Source: Cloacimonetes bacterium UBA6097 (GTDB lineage: Bacteria > Cloacimonadota > Cloacimonadia > Cloacimonadales > Cloacimonadaceae). Taken from it: 64,000 nucleotides of DNA. Each line of letters begins with the position of its first letter. Position 1 is the first letter of the stretch. The notes below the pieces were generated by a model that was not told the origin of the DNA, made no database searches, and was given only the letters and a program-made list of their open reading frames with translations. This document shows positions 31,905 through 41,528 of this stretch, piece by piece. Location: the NCBI GenBank assembly GCA_002435865.1, contig DIWV01000007.1, positions 389,450 to 453,449 on the forward strand. Direction: 5' to 3'. A program made the translations under genes and the position numbers.

Positions 31905-33256
31905 AGCATTTTAGGAATCTATTATTCATCAGTTTAATGGCAGTCCTTTTATTTCCGGGATTATGCTTTGCATTACCGGATGACAACACAGGTATAGTAA
32001 TTCCACCGATTTCTCAGGGGTGGAGATTATCCCAGACTGTTACAGAGCAATATGTAAATAACGACTGGGTAAATAACCAGCGGAAAATCTATTGTTATAA
32101 CCAGATTTACCACACTAATATCGATAGTATATGCACCCAAAGCTATAATTTCCAGACAAATTCATGGTACACAACTATGGTGAGGGCTTTTCAATATGAC
32201 GCAACACATCAGTATATAACGGACTGCAGCATTAAAATGCTGTTACTGAGAGATACTTTTCCCTATTGGAAAATCCAGTTTACTTATGATGTGGACCATA
32301 AATTAATCAAGATTACAGATAAAGTCTTTAATCCTGATATGGATTACAGGTTTTGGGAAGATGTGAAAAGAACATATTTTACCTATTCCAATAATACTAT
32401 CTCACAGATAATGTGTTGGGATGCTACCCTGAATATTCACCCGCACATATATGTAAAGACTGATTTGGAAGCGGACTACCTCGGCAGGATAATTACAGAA
32501 ACCACTCAAACAGCGCTTGATTCACTTACCTGGAGTAATCATAAAAAGATTATGAACTCATACTATGTGAATGATAATTCAACAGGGGCAATTATAATTG
32601 ATAGAATCGCCAGGGAATTACCTTTAAACTATGCCATGGGTGATACTTTTGAACATGGGATGTACACAGAGAACATTACCCAAACCTGGTGGGATAACAG
32701 CTGGCAAAACACTTACAGGGATTCCTATACTTATACAACAGATATTCCAACATATCCCGATTTAGAACACAATACACGCAGTATAAACAGTCACTCCAGA
32801 GAAGAATGGCTCTATGGCGGCGGCTGGGCTAACCTGGAAAATCATTTGTTTAGCTTTTGCCCGAATGGTAACTTAAACCAGATATTATTCCTGAGTTGGG
32901 ATATGCTGGATAGCCAATGGCTCTATGTGGAACGGACAAGCTGCTGCTGGGAAGATCTTACAGCAAATGAGGATAATGTAAGTCCTGCTATATCAGATAT
33001 TAATTTATCCGTGTATCCCAATCCATTCAATGAAAATTTTAACATTGCTGTCAGAAGTAAGTCGCCTACTCCAATCAAAGTCAGGTTATACAACGTAAGG
33101 GGACAAGCTGTTTATGAAACCCGGATGCTGCCCAATACGAATCTTGCTTTAAACAGCAAAACCTTTTCTGATAAAATGAATAGTTCCGGAATATATTTCC
33201 TGAAAGTATCTCAGGGAACCAAGAGTAAATGCAGTAAGATTATAAGGCTAAAATGA
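31901..33256 (+). CDS. Secreted protein with type IX-like sorting domain (451 aa)
   Basis: ATG at 31901 follows GGAGGAATTATC. Signal peptide (1-27). The central ~330 residues are Tyr/Trp-rich with repeated 'W.N..K...Y' strands ('WVNNQRKIYCYNQ', 'WSNHKKIMNSY', 'WQNTYRDSYTY'), suggesting a repeated beta domain of unknown function. The last ~85 residues start 'VYPNPFNENFNIAV' and end 'SGIYFLKVSQGTKSKCSKIIRLK', a type IX sorting domain. Surface display or release is inferred. It overlaps the nucleotidyltransferase gene by 4 bp and is followed 18 bp later by an S41 peptidase. Confidence 0.85.
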   Translation: MKHFRNLLFISLMAVLLFPGLCFALPDDNTGIVIPPISQGWRLSQTVTEQYVNNDWVNNQRKIYCYNQIYHTNIDSICTQSYNFQTNSWYTTMVRAFQYDATHQYITDCSIKMLLLRDTFPYWKIQFTYDVDHKLIKITDKVFNPDMDYRFWEDVKRTYFTYSNNTISQIMCWDATLNIHPHIYVKTDLEADYLGRIITETTQTALDSLTWSNHKKIMNSYYVNDNSTGAIIIDRIARELPLNYAMGDTFEHGMYTENITQTWWDNSWQNTYRDSYTYTTDIPTYPDLEHNTRSINSHSREEWLYGGGWANLENHLFSFCPNGNLNQILFLSWDMLDSQWLYVERTSCCWEDLTANEDNVSPAISDINLSVYPNPFNENFNIAVRSKSPTPIKVRLYNVRGQAVYETRMLPNTNLALNSKTFSDKMNSSGIYFLKVSQGTKSKCSKIIRLK

Positions 33257-33274
33257 TAAAATGAGGTTAAGGAA

Positions 33275-34651
33275 ATGAAGATGTCCACATCGGCACAGAG
33301 ATTAAAACACATCGTGAAGAACAGACTGAATTTGCAATACTTATTACTGATTATTCTGATTACTGCTTGCTCAACAGGTTTTCTGCCTGCTCAGGATATG
33401 AAGGTGGAGCTTACTTCTGCAGAAAAAACTCAGGTGATTGATTCACTGGCAAAAAACATGAAAGACAAATATGTATTTGAGGATATTGGAGCTAAAATTT
33501 CCAAGTTCCTGGAAAATAATTTAAAGAAGGGCTTGTATAATAAGATAACAAGTCCTATTGATTTTGCAGAACAGCTTACAAAAGATATCAGGTCTTTCAA
33601 TGATGATAAGCATCTCAGGGTAACTTATAATCCGAAACAGATAAAACAGAACGCACTGGCTGCCCAAGATGACAAAGATGCCCAAAAAGCTATTGAGAGA
33701 ATGCAGAGAATGGATAATTACGGCTTTAAAGAGATTAAAATCATGCCCGGAAATATAGGATATCTGAAATTCAATGGTTTTAACGGTACAGAGGAAGGCT
33801 TTAAGACAGCCATTGGAGCCATGGCATTTGTATCCCATTGTGATGCCCTGATTTTTGATATCAGAGATAATGGCGGTGGTGACCCTGCAATGGTTCAGCT
33901 ATTGCTGTCTTACCTTTATAATGAAGGTGAAGAAGTTCACTTCAATGATTTCTTTGTTCGCAAGGGTAACAATACCCAGCAGTATTGGGCAATGCCCTAC
34001 TGTCCAGGAACGCGGATGCCTGATTTGGATGTGTATGTTTTGACGAGTAAGTATACTTTTTCATGTGCCGAAGAATTTGCATATGACCTTAAGAATTTAG
34101 AGCGCGGTACAATTGTCGGTGATATAACCGGAGGTGGGGCACATCCGGTGAGTTCCTATAATCTGAATGAAAATTTTACTTCAATAATTCCCTTTGGAAG
34201 AGCCATAAACCCAATCTCCAAAACCAATTGGGAAGGTACTGGGGTTCAGCCGGATGTAGTTATCAGCAGTGCAGAAGCTTTGGATAAAGCATATCAGCTG
34301 GCTTTGGAAAAGCGCATGGCAAAAGAAACTGATGAAAAGTATAAGGCATATTACCAATGGGCGATAGATGGACTCAAAGCAAAATCCAATCCTGCAGTTC
34401 TAAGCGAAGAACTTATGAAAACCTACGCCGGCGTCTATGGTGTAAGGACAATAACCTATGAAAAAGGTGAGCTTTATTACCAGAGAGAAGGTCGGGATAA
34501 ATTCAGAATGATACCAATAACTGATAATTATTTCTGGTTTAAGGAAGTGGACTACTTCCGACTGAAAGTAATTGTGCAGGATGGTAAAGCTGTTAAGCTT
34601 GAAGGTCATTATGAAGACGGTAGAGTAGATTTTAATGACAGAATGAAATAA
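33275..34651 (+). CDS. S41 peptidase, IRBP-type, probable lipoprotein
   Basis: 458 residues. A long N-region leads to a hydrophobic segment ending in a lipobox 'ITAC' (Cys32). The ~100-residue N-terminal helical domain ('AEKTQVIDSLAKNMKDKYVFEDIGAKISKFL') matches Peptidase_S41_N. The protease domain has 'LIFDIRDNGGGDPAMV' and 'TSKYTFSCAEEFAYDL', with nucleophile Ser263, then 'GDITGGGAHPV'. There is no PDZ domain, unlike C-terminal processing proteases. A C-terminal ~90-residue beta domain follows. It probably cleaves peptides in the periplasm; the target is unknown. Confidence 0.88.
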   Translation: MKMSTSAQRLKHIVKNRLNLQYLLLIILITACSTGFLPAQDMKVELTSAEKTQVIDSLAKNMKDKYVFEDIGAKISKFLENNLKKGLYNKITSPIDFAEQLTKDIRSFNDDKHLRVTYNPKQIKQNALAAQDDKDAQKAIERMQRMDNYGFKEIKIMPGNIGYLKFNGFNGTEEGFKTAIGAMAFVSHCDALIFDIRDNGGGDPAMVQLLLSYLYNEGEEVHFNDFFVRKGNNTQQYWAMPYCPGTRMPDLDVYVLTSKYTFSCAEEFAYDLKNLERGTIVGDITGGGAHPVSSYNLNENFTSIIPFGRAINPISKTNWEGTGVQPDVVISSAEALDKAYQLALEKRMAKETDEKYKAYYQWAIDGLKAKSNPAVLSEELMKTYAGVYGVRTITYEKGELYYQREGRDKFRMIPITDNYFWFKEVDYFRLKVIVQDGKAVKLEGHYEDGRVDFNDRMK

Positions 34652-34976
34652 ATAATCTCTCCTGAAGAGAAAATCCCTGGGCGTTGCGGCTTTGTCTGCA
34701 GCGCCTTTCTGTTTGTGGTTTTCAAATAATCAGATAGTTATTCTTTTGCTTACATTGTAAACTGATGGAAGTGTGCTGTCGGTCTTCTCTGAATCGTTAT
34801 CCTTAAAAAGGGACTTTTAATATCAGAATTGCGAAGCCTTGTATTGTAGGGAATATCTTAAGTCACACTATCGTTGAGGTACTTAATCAAATAATTTACT
34901 TGACGTTTTTATCTGAAAAGAGCTTTCGTTACCGTAAAACAATTACGGATTTTATTCTCTAACATAGGGGGATGAG
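34652..34976. other. Intergenic region with weak terminator
   Basis: No gene seen in these 325 bp. A stem GGCGTTGC/GCAGCGCC (34680-34705, one G-U) followed by TTTCTGTTT could terminate the S41 peptidase transcript. A TTGACG at 34900-34905 is a possible -35 for the next lipoprotein, without a clear -10. Confidence 0.45.
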
Positions 34977-36080
34977 ATGAAAAAGCCAACAATTATATTC
35001 TTTGTGGCTTGTTTAATAGTATTATTAGTCTCCGGTTGTGCTACAGTTCCAACAAGGCAAATACCCCGTCCCTGGAATCGAGTATCTTCACAAAACATCG
35101 GAGCACCCAGTTCTTCATTTATGATTAAAGTTAACGGTGAAAACAACATATTAATTGGAAAAGATGACCTGACTAACGAAGAAATAATGAAAGTTTGCAA
35201 AACATTAATTGAGCGAAGAGGGTATAAAGTCCAATCTGAGAATTATCAATATAATATGATAATCAACTATCGAACTTTTAGAAGTGATAAATCAGTGTCT
35301 TTATCAATGAACAAATATCAAAGTTACAACAGATTAGGATTAATGTCATCATCAACATCTGGTCTTGGAGTAAGTTTGGCTCAAGTAATCAGTTTGTCAT
35401 CATCTTATAGTTCTGCATCAAAAGTCAATGTCACAACACAAGTTGAAATGTATAATCATACTGTAGGGATTGATGTTGTGGATACCAATAATTCGTTAAT
35501 TTGGAAAGGTGATGTTAATTGGGAAAGTCCTGATATAGATATAACTAATTATATCTTTACCGCTTTTCAAACAGTTTTTTCTTCTCTTCCAACTGATAAC
35601 GAAACACTTCCAAAGGTTCGTAAATTTAAAGAATCAAGTTTTAAAAATTTCATTAATGTGTTTTTAAAACGAAAGCTATTTTATTGCCCTGCTGTCCCTT
35701 ATTACATAGGTTTTCAAACAGCACGAGATAGTAACACAGGCTTATACTCCATTATCGCTGGTTTTAAGAATAAGTTCGCAACATTTGCATATATAGACCT
35801 GTTGCAAACTGCTGAATATGCTATTCCTGATGTAAAGGATGCAGAATGGGAAAACCCTATTAATCCAAACATTTGGAGAAAAGTGATGCTTGGTGGAAAA
35901 TACTATATTGGCGATGATAAGAAACAGTATAATGTAATTATACGCCTTACCGGAACATCAAATGGATATCGTATTAAGGATTGTGGAGTTGTTTCCGACC
36001 AAGATTATCATCAGTTTCAAAGTAGACTAGCGAAATGGAAAAATATTTTGAATAATTATTATGATTTCTACGATGATTAA
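34977..36080 (+). CDS. Lipoprotein of unknown function (367 aa)
   Basis: ATG at 34977 is preceded by AGGGGGATGAG. Signal sequence with lipobox 'VSGC' gives Cys21 as the lipid attachment site. The mature part has a beta-rich region with Ser/Thr runs and 'IGIDVVDTNNSLIWKGDVNWESPDIDI', reminiscent of DUF4136-like envelope lipoproteins, but I cannot assign a family. The last third is basic and aromatic. The same start context (GG-ATGAGATGAA) precedes the next gene at 36126. Confidence 0.78.
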   Translation: MKKPTIIFFVACLIVLLVSGCATVPTRQIPRPWNRVSSQNIGAPSSSFMIKVNGENNILIGKDDLTNEEIMKVCKTLIERRGYKVQSENYQYNMIINYRTFRSDKSVSLSMNKYQSYNRLGLMSSSTSGLGVSLAQVISLSSSYSSASKVNVTTQVEMYNHTVGIDVVDTNNSLIWKGDVNWESPDIDITNYIFTAFQTVFSSLPTDNETLPKVRKFKESSFKNFINVFLKRKLFYCPAVPYYIGFQTARDSNTGLYSIIAGFKNKFATFAYIDLLQTAEYAIPDVKDAEWENPINPNIWRKVMLGGKYYIGDDKKQYNVIIRLTGTSNGYRIKDCGVVSDQDYHQFQSRLAKWKNILNNYYDFYDD

Positions 36081-36125
36081 ATAACAGGTCATTATTGATT
36101 TTACTCTTACCTAAAGGTGGATGAG

Positions 36126-38519
36126 ATGAAGAAGTTTATTTTTATTCTGATGGTAATATCTCTTTTAAACGCAATTCTCTACTCACAACTATTTAAAAAC
36201 ACTTTCAACATAACTAATGATAGTGCTTCAATAGGTGGCTCAACAGATAAGCGACAGAGACTTATTGCAACTGATTTATTCATTTCAGAGTATGTAGAGG
36301 GATCATCTCATCAACAAGCTATTGAGATATTTAATGGAACTGGAACTGCTATAGATCTTTCAACCGTATCATTAAAAATACAACTAAATGGTGTCGGAGA
36401 TTTTGGTAACGAGCTGAGTTTAAGCGGAACATTAGACAATGAAGATGTTTATGTCATAGTCAATTCTTACACTGGTGGAGCAAATTTGACAAATGAGCCT
36501 TATGTTGATATGGCAACTACTAGTCCTGTGCTTACTTTTAATGGTAATGATGTTGTGGGCTTATTTAGGAGCGGTTTATTGATTGATGTTGTGGGCATAG
36601 TTGACCTTGTGAATAACTGGGGAACAGATATAACTTTGGTGAGGGATTACAACATTGTAAGCCCTGTCACAAATTTCACGTTTGATGACTGGACGCAATA
36701 TCCTATAGATACTTTTGCTTACTTGGGTTCACACTATTTTGTTTTTGGTTATGCCAATTTCACTGATATCAGTGCAAATTTGACTGGAGTTGATATGAGT
36801 TCAGCTGCCTGGGGCGATTATGATAATGACGGTGATTTGGATATAATTCTTGGTGGTTTCACGGGAAGTAATTCTTTGTATATCTCTAAAATATACAGAA
36901 ACGATGGAAATAACACTTTTATAAATATCAATGCTAACTTATTGGGCATAGCACGTGGTGCAGTAATTTGGGGTGATTACGATAATGATGGAGATTTGGA
37001 TGTTTTGTTAAATGGTCATCAAAATTCGAGTCCTTATTATCTATCCAAAATCTATCGTAATGATGGCTTTGACACTTTTACAGATATTAATGCAAATTTG
37101 CTTAATGCTGATTATAGCACAGCAGCATGGGGTGACTACGACAATGATGGTGACTTGGATATACTGTTAACAGGTGCTGTTGGACTTCCCCCATATCAAA
37201 CTAAAATATACCGAAATAATGGTAATAGCACTTTTACTGAAATTAATACTAATTTGACTGGAGTTGCTAGAGGCTCAACAGCTTGGGGGGATTATGATAA
37301 TGACGGTGATTTGGATATACTGCTAACAGGACTTACAGGAACTAATTCCGATACTGCAAAAGTATATCGTAATGATGGCTATGGTACGTTTATAGATATC
37401 AATGCTAATTTGATTGGTGTTAGTTATAGCTCAGCAGTATGGGGTGATTATGACAATGATGGTGATTTGGATATTCTTTTAACTGGAGCTTCATCCACAA
37501 GTACCTATCGAATCTCTAAAGTCTATCGCAATGATAGTGGTACTTTTACAGATATTAATGCTAATCTATCAGGGACTAATATTGGTTCTGCTGCCTGGGG
37601 AGATTATAACAATGATGGTAACTTGGATATACTGTTAACTGGCAATGCAAGCTATGGTACTGAAACAAAAATATATCGAAATAATGGTAATAGCACTTTT
37701 CGCGAGATTGACTCAGGCTTATCAAATTTACATAGTAGCTCTGCGTCATGGGGTGATTATGACAATGATGGTGATTTAGATATTTTAATAGTAGGTAGTC
37801 CAGAAGATCTATCCCCGCCAGTTTCCAAAGTATTTCGCAATGACTACGATATAGCCAATTCTCCACCTCTAAGTCCTACAAACCTTCATAATACTATTGA
37901 AAGCGTCTATGTAACATTCACTTGGGATAGCTCATTGGATGACAACACGCCAGTTTCTGGATTGAACTACAATTTGAGAATAGGAACAACTCCAGGAGGA
38001 TGCGAGATTTCATCACCAATGTCTAACGCTTCAGGTCATAGATTTATACCACAAAAAGGCTATGCTAATGGGAATTGCAGTTGGAGAATACTTCATTCTA
38101 GTTTACCTAATAATATTTATTGGAGTGTGCAAGCAATTGATGGAGCTTTTGCAGGTTCACAATGGGCAACAGAAGCATTCATTACTACAGCAACACATAT
38201 TGACAATAATGAACAGGTAACTCCAATTTCGGGAATAGAAGGCTTAAACTGCATTGAAAAAGTATTTCCCAATCCCTTTAATCTATCTGTCCAGATTACT
38301 TATCATCTCAAGAAATCAGGTGATGTATCTTTATCAGTTTATAATAATAAAGGCCAGTTTATTAAAGAGCTTGTGAATGAATCAAAGTTAGCAGGATATT
38401 ATCAAATCCACTGGGACGGGAGAGACATCAATAACAGAGAATGTTCTAATGGATTATATTTCGTTAAGATGTTTACCAGTAAATTGGTTTCAGCAAAGAA
38501 AATAGTATTGGTTAAATAA
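36126..38519 (+). CDS. Secreted FG-GAP/VCBS repeat protein with lamin-tail and type IX-like sorting domains
   Basis: 797 residues; ATG at 36126 with GGTGG five bases upstream (an in-frame GTG three codons earlier is less likely). After the signal peptide comes a lamin-tail-like domain ('LFISEYVEGSSHQQAIEIFNGT', ~45-190). Seven repeats of about 63-65 residues follow, each with 'WGDYDNDGDLDILLTG', whose D-x-D-x-D-G loops would bind calcium and form an FG-GAP propeller. Next is a fibronectin-III-like domain and a C-terminal 'VFPNPFNLSVQITY' sorting/FlgD domain. Likely a calcium-stabilised surface adhesin or enzyme scaffold (inference). The sixth repeat has N replacing two acidic positions. Confidence 0.9.
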   Translation: MKKFIFILMVISLLNAILYSQLFKNTFNITNDSASIGGSTDKRQRLIATDLFISEYVEGSSHQQAIEIFNGTGTAIDLSTVSLKIQLNGVGDFGNELSLSGTLDNEDVYVIVNSYTGGANLTNEPYVDMATTSPVLTFNGNDVVGLFRSGLLIDVVGIVDLVNNWGTDITLVRDYNIVSPVTNFTFDDWTQYPIDTFAYLGSHYFVFGYANFTDISANLTGVDMSSAAWGDYDNDGDLDIILGGFTGSNSLYISKIYRNDGNNTFININANLLGIARGAVIWGDYDNDGDLDVLLNGHQNSSPYYLSKIYRNDGFDTFTDINANLLNADYSTAAWGDYDNDGDLDILLTGAVGLPPYQTKIYRNNGNSTFTEINTNLTGVARGSTAWGDYDNDGDLDILLTGLTGTNSDTAKVYRNDGYGTFIDINANLIGVSYSSAVWGDYDNDGDLDILLTGASSTSTYRISKVYRNDSGTFTDINANLSGTNIGSAAWGDYNNDGNLDILLTGNASYGTETKIYRNNGNSTFREIDSGLSNLHSSSASWGDYDNDGDLDILIVGSPEDLSPPVSKVFRNDYDIANSPPLSPTNLHNTIESVYVTFTWDSSLDDNTPVSGLNYNLRIGTTPGGCEISSPMSNASGHRFIPQKGYANGNCSWRILHSSLPNNIYWSVQAIDGAFAGSQWATEAFITTATHIDNNEQVTPISGIEGLNCIEKVFPNPFNLSVQITYHLKKSGDVSLSVYNNKGQFIKELVNESKLAGYYQIHWDGRDINNRECSNGLYFVKMFTSKLVSAKKIVLVK

Positions 38520-38702
38520 AGAGTTATTTCAAGTTACAATCGCAATTCCATAGAAAAGGACAGACTAACCCTAAAATGAACTAGTTTTGTAAACTTGATG
38601 GGATGAAAGAAATTTACATTGACAATTAGATGAAATATTGCCACTATGTCACCTGAATTCGTCCATATGCAGCTATAATTATTTACAAAAAGAGATAAAT
38701 TT

Positions 38703-39734
38703 ATGTTGGAAAGAATCAATTCACCCGTTACACAAGTAGAAGAAGTTGAGTTTGACAGAGCTCTCAGGCCAAAAACTCTGCAGGAATTTGTTGGGCAGCA
38801 GCATATCAAACAACTTCTGGAGATATCCATTCAGGCTGCTAAACAAAGAAATGAATCGCTGGATCATGTGCTTTTTTACGGACCTCCGGGACTGGGTAAG
38901 ACTACTTTAGCAAGCATAATCTCCAGGGAATTAAACGTAGAGATAACAGTCAGCAGTGGTCCTGTATTGGAGAAACCTACTGACCTGGCAGGCATTTTAA
39001 CCAATCTGCAAAAGCATGAGGTGTTGTTTATTGATGAGATACACCGCATGAGTCATGTGATTGAAGAATATATTTATCCGGCAATGGAAGATTTTAGCCT
39101 GGAGATAATCCTTGATAGCGGACCCAGTGCAAGGACATTAAAGATAGATTTAGAGCCGTTTACATTAATCGGAGCAACCACCAGGGCAGGTCTTTTGACC
39201 CCGCCGCTCAGGGATAGATTTGGCATTGTTTTAAGATTAGACTATTATGATACGGAATCTATTGAAAAAATCATCAGGCGCAGTTCCGGAATTCTGAATA
39301 TGCCGATTGAGCCTGCCGGAGTAAAAGAACTGGCGTTAAGAAGCCGTGGAACTCCACGTATTGCTAATAGATTATTACGCAGGGTGCGTGACTATGCCCA
39401 GATAAAAGGCGATGGCATTATCACAGGTGAGATTGCCAGACTGGCGTTGGAAATGCTGCAGGTAGACCATGCCGGATTGGATGAAATGGATAAACGGATT
39501 CTGCATACAATAATAGGAAACTACAGGGGAGGACCTGTCGGGATTAAAACCCTGGCAGCAGCTATTGGTGAAGACCCGGGAACAATAGAAGAAATATTTG
39601 AACCTTATCTTGTCCAGCAGGGCTTTCTGGAAAGAACCATGCAGGGGCGGAAGGTTACATTCAAAGGTTATAAACATTTGGGTGTGAAAACTACTGATGA
39701 GCAGGTAAGCCTGTTTGATTTTCCTCAGGAATAA
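38703..39734 (+). CDS. ruvB: Holliday junction branch-migration ATPase RuvB
   Basis: 343 residues, normal length. AAA+ motor with Walker A 'GPPGLGKTTLAS', Walker B 'LFIDEIHR', 'GATTRAGLLTPPLRDRFG' (arginine finger and sensor region) and a C-terminal winged helix ('GPVGIKTLAAAIGEDPGTIEE', 'GFLERTMQGRKVT'). With RuvA it drives branch migration in recombinational repair. ruvA and ruvC are not adjacent. An exact TTGACA lies at 38619-38624. The next gene starts 8 bp after its stop. Confidence 0.98.
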   Translation: MLERINSPVTQVEEVEFDRALRPKTLQEFVGQQHIKQLLEISIQAAKQRNESLDHVLFYGPPGLGKTTLASIISRELNVEITVSSGPVLEKPTDLAGILTNLQKHEVLFIDEIHRMSHVIEEYIYPAMEDFSLEIILDSGPSARTLKIDLEPFTLIGATTRAGLLTPPLRDRFGIVLRLDYYDTESIEKIIRRSSGILNMPIEPAGVKELALRSRGTPRIANRLLRRVRDYAQIKGDGIITGEIARLALEMLQVDHAGLDEMDKRILHTIIGNYRGGPVGIKTLAAAIGEDPGTIEEIFEPYLVQQGFLERTMQGRKVTFKGYKHLGVKTTDEQVSLFDFPQE

Positions 39735-39742
39735 TCCTGCAC

Positions 39743-41176
39743 ATGACTAAAAGCCACGTAATCAGCGGTATCCGCTGGACACTCATCACATCTGTAATCA
39801 GGCGTTCCATTACCCTGATTCTATTTTATTTCATTGCAAAATGGCTTTCCAAAGAAGATCTGGGGATATACAGGGAATATTGCCTGATTTTGGGATTATT
39901 TACAGTAGTTAGCAGCCTTAGTTTTGACTTCCATTATATTATTGAGCAAAGACAATCTCATACAGGCCTGATAGCATTGTGGCAGATAACAGCTATTGCT
40001 TCAGTTACAGGTTTTATCGTATTAAACCTAAGTTCGGGACGGCTGGGGACTTTGTATGATAGCAAACTCCTGGGTAATCTACTTCATTTTACTTCCATTT
40101 TTATAATAGTAGAAATAATCAGAAGAACGGTTCGTTCGATGGCTATAAAGTACATGCAATTCAGAGAACTTGCATTAGCTGAAACGTATAATGTCATATT
40201 TTATTCTGCTGTAACATTGGCAGCTCTGTATCTTTATCGTTCTATCTGGGTGTATGTCATAGTTTTTTACCTGGGTAATGCATTGGAAACCATTTATCTC
40301 TGGAATCTGAACAGAGGCAAAATAAGTAAAGCTCTGGGCAGGATTTTTCGGCAGAGAAAGCTATTGTGTCTTTCGCTGAGGCATTACCGCAGTTTTCTTA
40401 CTCAAGCCACGCTGGTATCGGTAATAAATCAGTTTTCAGGCAATGCTCCGATTTTAATCTTAGGTATGATAATCGAACCAGTTTATATGGGTATTTACTT
40501 TTTTGCTTCTCAATTAATCGGGGTGCCGATAGGAATGTTTACCAATGCAATTAATCAGGTGTTTTTCCCTGTTTTTGCCGGTAAAAAAGACGGTGATATC
40601 GGAAGCATGGTCAGTCGTTACATCCGGTTGATAAGTTATGTGGGTATACCGCTTCTGATGTTGTTCAGCTTTATTGCAATGTATGCAGTGAACCTGCTGT
40701 TTGGCAGTAAATGGGGCGACGCGATTCCACTCATACCAACAATGGTGATTTTATATGGTGCAGGTTTGTATGTAACTCCCATCAGTGGAATCCCTTTTAT
40801 TAAAAGAAAACCAGGCTGGGAATTAATCTGGAATACAATTGCTTTGATTATTAAGGCAGGTGCAATGCTCATTGGCTTGCAGACATCATTCATTACGGCA
40901 ATCTGGGCTTATGCAGTTTCTGGTGCAGTAATGAGCTTTGTTTTTTACTTTATGTCCATGTATTTAATTAAAGTAAATCTTGGGCATACCTTAAGAAAAC
41001 TACTTTTAAGTTTTGTTCCATTCTTAATCTATGGCCTATTCTTAAAATTAATCTATCATCTTTCAACGATGTATGCAATTTTATCTGCAGTACTGGGTTG
41101 TCTGATTTTGCTGATTGTGATTGATGTGTGTAATAAAGGTAATTTACGACAGGATTTGAAAACGATTTTATCTTAA
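39743..41176 (+). CDS. Wzx-like polysaccharide flippase
   Basis: 477 residues with about 12-14 transmembrane helices by eye, and 'ISGIRWTLITSVIRRSITLILFYFIAKWLSKEDLGIYREY' at the N-terminus, the signature of MOP-superfamily lipid-linked oligosaccharide flippases (PF01943/PF13440). A central 'MGIYFFASQLIGVPIGMFTNAINQVFFPVF' is also typical. It would move undecaprenyl-linked glycans across the inner membrane. It lies 8 bp from ruvB, which is probably a transcriptional rather than functional link. Confidence 0.85.
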   Translation: MTKSHVISGIRWTLITSVIRRSITLILFYFIAKWLSKEDLGIYREYCLILGLFTVVSSLSFDFHYIIEQRQSHTGLIALWQITAIASVTGFIVLNLSSGRLGTLYDSKLLGNLLHFTSIFIIVEIIRRTVRSMAIKYMQFRELALAETYNVIFYSAVTLAALYLYRSIWVYVIVFYLGNALETIYLWNLNRGKISKALGRIFRQRKLLCLSLRHYRSFLTQATLVSVINQFSGNAPILILGMIIEPVYMGIYFFASQLIGVPIGMFTNAINQVFFPVFAGKKDGDIGSMVSRYIRLISYVGIPLLMLFSFIAMYAVNLLFGSKWGDAIPLIPTMVILYGAGLYVTPISGIPFIKRKPGWELIWNTIALIIKAGAMLIGLQTSFITAIWAYAVSGAVMSFVFYFMSMYLIKVNLGHTLRKLLLSFVPFLIYGLFLKLIYHLSTMYAILSAVLGCLILLIVIDVCNKGNLRQDLKTILS

Positions 41177-41186
41177 AAGAATGGAA

Positions 41187-41528
41187 TCAACTGTCCAGAT
41201 AGCCTGGAAGAAAATCTATAAACCTCTTAACTTCTATCTTAACTTCATCGTAATGGAGCTTTATCAGTTCCTTGTTTTCCAGTTTTGCTGCATCATTCAA
41301 AGCAGTGGACGTTAAGTAAATTCCTGCCAGAGCCAGATTACCGGATACTCCTTTAATTGAATGTGAAATCCTTTCAATTGCTTCAAAATCATCATTTGAG
41401 ATATGTTGGTCCAGAACCTGCCAATCAAGTTCCTTCATTTCTGTAAATTCCTTTAGTAATTCTTTTAACAAATCCTTATCAAAGACCCGGTTCATAGCTT
41501 CAGTTTCATTGATTATCTGATATGGCAT
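41187..41528 (-). CDS. Hpt (histidine phosphotransfer) domain protein
   Basis: 113 residues from the ATG at 41528, which has GGAGAAGAGA upstream; an ATG four codons earlier lacks a ribosome site. The single domain is a helical bundle with 'ISHSIKGVSGNLAL', where His56 is the expected phosphorylated residue. Hpt proteins relay phosphate between a hybrid kinase receiver and an output regulator. It is convergent with the flippase gene. The hybrid histidine kinase at 51769-53331 is the only visible candidate partner. A good promoter candidate lies upstream (41607-41635). Confidence 0.85.
   Translation of the reverse strand: MPYQIINETEAMNRVFDKDLLKELLKEFTEMKELDWQVLDQHISNDDFEAIERISHSIKGVSGNLALAGIYLTSTALNDAAKLENKELIKLHYDEVKIEVKRFIDFLPGYLDS

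Noticed and set aside
36780..37800. ~190-bp tandem DNA repeat as a mobile or structural element
   Set aside because: It is coding: the period matches the FG-GAP protein repeats and the frame is continuous.
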